5,437 nucleotides of DNA from an uncultured Bacilli bacterium (GTDB lineage Bacteria > Bacillota_I > Bacilli_A > RF39 > UBA660): positions 1-5,437 of the forward strand of contig CALVWH010000039.1 in the NCBI GenBank assembly GCA_944364705.1. The letters run 5' to 3'. The first letter of the stretch is position 1; each line of letters opens with the position of its first letter. Under the pieces are notes generated by a model, which saw only the letters and a list, made by a program, of their open reading frames with translations, was not told the origin of the DNA and ran no database searches. The position numbers were made by a program, and so were the translations under genes. This document shows, in pieces, positions 3,954-5,437 of the stretch.

Positions 3954-5437
3954 ATGAGAAAAAAGGGATTTACGTTAGTGGAGTTATTGGCAGTTATTGT
4001 GATTCTAGCCATTGTTGCACTAATTAGTACGCCAATTATTTTAGGAGTGATTGAAACTTCTAGAAAAAGAGCTTTTGAAGATAGTGGATATGGAATAGTA
4101 GAAGCAATCAAAAATTATTATATCGAAGATATGCAAGATGGCACAGTGGATTATAAGACATGGACTTTTCCAGAAGCAGAAGGATTAAAATTTGAAGGAA
4201 TGAGACCTAGTGGTGGAAATGCAAGATTAAATGGGGATGGAACAATTGAATTAGCATTCCATGATAATAGTTTTTGTGCAACAAAAGGTTCGGGGGAAGA
4301 CAAGATCACAGTTACTAAATATGTCGAAGAAAAATGTGCGTTAGAAGCTTCTTATATGAAGAAAAACTTTATGGAAGGAAGCAGTAAAAATAAACATCAA
4401 ATTAGTAAAATTGAATTTGCAAGTACAAGAAATGTACCAAAGGATGCGATCGAATCCTGGGATGCATCAGCAGAAGTAGATGGAAGTGTATTTGCTTGGT
4501 TACAAGAAGATAAAGAAGGATATTATAAATTAACGATTGGTGGAAATGGAGAAGTATATGCACCAGAAAATAGTAATAAACTATTTTATGAATTTTCTAA
4601 TGTAGAAACAATAAACTTAGAAAATTTAAACACCAGTCAAGTAACGGATATGTCATCTATGTTTCAACGGTGTTATAAATTAGTTCGGTTAGATTTAAAT
4701 AGTTTTGACACAAGTAATGTATTGGATATGTCTAGAATGTTTCAACAATGTTTAGATTTGACTAATTTAAATGTAAATAGTTTTGATACTTCGAAAGTCA
4801 TCAATATGAGTTATATGTTTTCTAGTTGTAGTAGTTTGATTTCTTTAGATTTAAGGAACTTTAATACAAGCAATGTAACAGGCATGTCTGGAATGTTTTC
4901 TAGTTGTGGTAGTTTGATCACTTTAGATTTAAGTAATTTTGATACAAGTAGTGTAACAAGTATGAGTGGTATGTTTTCTATGTGTACAAGCTTAACAAAT
5001 TTAGACTTAAGTAAATTTAAAACAAATAAGGTAAATAGTATGTCTAGTATGTTTGCGGGATGTTATAGGTTATCAAATTTGAATATTAGTAACTTTGATA
5101 CATCAAATGTAATAAATATGTCATCTATGTTTAAGACTTGCTATAGTTTAACAGAGTTAAATTTAGATCACTTTAATACAGACAAAGTAATAAGTATGGA
5201 ATCTATGTTTTATTTGTGCAGTGATTTGACCACTTTAAATTTAAGTAGTTTTAATACAAAACAGGTGACAAATATGCGTTTAATGTTTTATAGCTGTGAT
5301 AATTTAATCACTTTAGATCTGAGTAATTTTGATACAAGTAGTGTAACTGATGTAGATAATATTTTCCGTTATTGTTCAGAAAGCATTCAAGTAAAAACAA
5401 ATAATAAGACAAAAGATTGGATTTTAAATTTATCATC
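3954..5437 (+). CDS. Prepilin-like N-terminus fused to BspA/DUF285 leucine-rich repeats (3' end outside window)
   Basis: The 494 visible residues begin with MRKKG-FTLVELLAVIVILA, a class III (type IV prepilin) signal: a 5-residue leader, cleavage after Gly5, Glu10 as the +5 Glu, and a hydrophobic helix to about residue 32. A prepilin peptidase would cut and N-methylate it, and the helix could pack into a pilus or pseudopilus or stay in the membrane. A pilin-like domain follows to about residue 130, with Cys108 and Cys128 able to form a disulfide. Then come a linker domain (about 140-218, with W169 and GGNG at 196-199) and ten BspA-type repeats of exactly 26 residues (219-478), consensus LDLSNFDTSNVTNMSSMF, then xxC. 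DUF285/BspA repeats form an extracellular solenoid often linked to adhesion. AAAGGAG (3938-3944) lies 9 nt before the ATG. The frame is open at the window edge, so the C-terminus is unknown. Function as an adhesive pilin-like surface protein is inference. Confidence 0.9.
   Translation, partial: MRKKGFTLVELLAVIVILAIVALISTPIILGVIETSRKRAFEDSGYGIVEAIKNYYIEDMQDGTVDYKTWTFPEAEGLKFEGMRPSGGNARLNGDGTIELAFHDNSFCATKGSGEDKITVTKYVEEKCALEASYMKKNFMEGSSKNKHQISKIEFASTRNVPKDAIESWDASAEVDGSVFAWLQEDKEGYYKLTIGGNGEVYAPENSNKLFYEFSNVETINLENLNTSQVTDMSSMFQRCYKLVRLDLNSFDTSNVLDMSRMFQQCLDLTNLNVNSFDTSKVINMSYMFSSCSSLISLDLRNFNTSNVTGMSGMFSSCGSLITLDLSNFDTSSVTSMSGMFSMCTSLTNLDLSKFKTNKVNSMSSMFAGCYRLSNLNISNFDTSNVINMSSMFKTCYSLTELNLDHFNTDKVISMESMFYLCSDLTTLNLSSFNTKQVTNMRLMFYSCDNLITLDLSNFDTSSVTDVDNIFRYCSESIQVKTNNKTKDWILNLS
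4608..5387 (+). repeat. Ten tandem 78-bp units encoding BspA/DUF285 repeats
   Basis: The Met-Phe codon pairs recur at 4659, 4737, 4815, 4893, 4971, 5049, 5127, 5205, 5283 and, as Ile-Phe, at 5361, always exactly 78 nt apart with no insertion or deletion. Every unit keeps a Cys three residues after the Phe. The last unit is the most diverged (VDNIFRYC), as expected for a capping repeat. Units differ in DNA sequence, but units 5 and 10 share a nearly identical stretch. Confidence 0.92.

Noticed and set aside
3908..4111. Minus-strand frame of 67 codons opposite the prepilin signal
   Set aside because: It is antisense to the well-supported prepilin start and resembles nothing known to me.

Overview
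The window looks like part of the chromosome of an uncultured, very AT-rich, low-GC Gram-positive bacterium, of the kind found among gut Bacilli and Mycoplasmatota-related lineages. This placement is inferred from three things: strong AAGGAG-type ribosome binding sites with sigma-A-like promoters, Lys/Ile/Asn-rich proteins, and a surface protein combining a prepilin leader with BspA/DUF285 repeats. Every in-frame Trp I read is TGG and no long frame contains TGA, so the standard bacterial code fits better than the Mycoplasma code.

Layout. Positions 1-230 hold the C-terminal end of a BadF/BcrA-type acyl-CoA dehydratase activase; a U-tailed hairpin overlaps its stop codon. A promoter starting inside that hairpin appears to drive a 221-residue protein of unknown function (284-949), possibly with DUF4116-like repeats. 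A near-perfect 15-bp hairpin at 938-985 ends this gene and also the convergent minus-strand unit. That unit (954-1770) is a Fic-family protein split into two overlapping frames by a one-base shift. Its Fic motif begins with Gln instead of the catalytic His. A Shine-Dalgarno sequence sits exactly at the junction, so independent translation of the second half is possible.

Divergent from the Fic unit across 72 bp is a 629-residue protein (1843-3732). It has a long helical N-terminal part and a C-terminal HELEH zinc-protease-like motif, and I do not recognise its family. A 221-bp gap (3733-3953) follows, which is regulatory: a 21-bp perfect dyad abuts a consensus sigma-A promoter, and the roughly 140-nt leader contains two hairpins, the second a textbook intrinsic terminator. 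This leader feeds the last gene (3954 to the window end, incomplete), a type IV prepilin-like N-terminus joined to ten 26-residue BspA/DUF285 repeats.

The most interesting items are the prepilin-BspA fusion behind an attenuator-like leader, the split Fic gene with its degenerate motif, and the uncharacterised zincin-like protein. No mobile element, tRNA, rRNA or CRISPR array is visible. Nothing in the sequence shows that the genes form one pathway; they look like separate transcription units.
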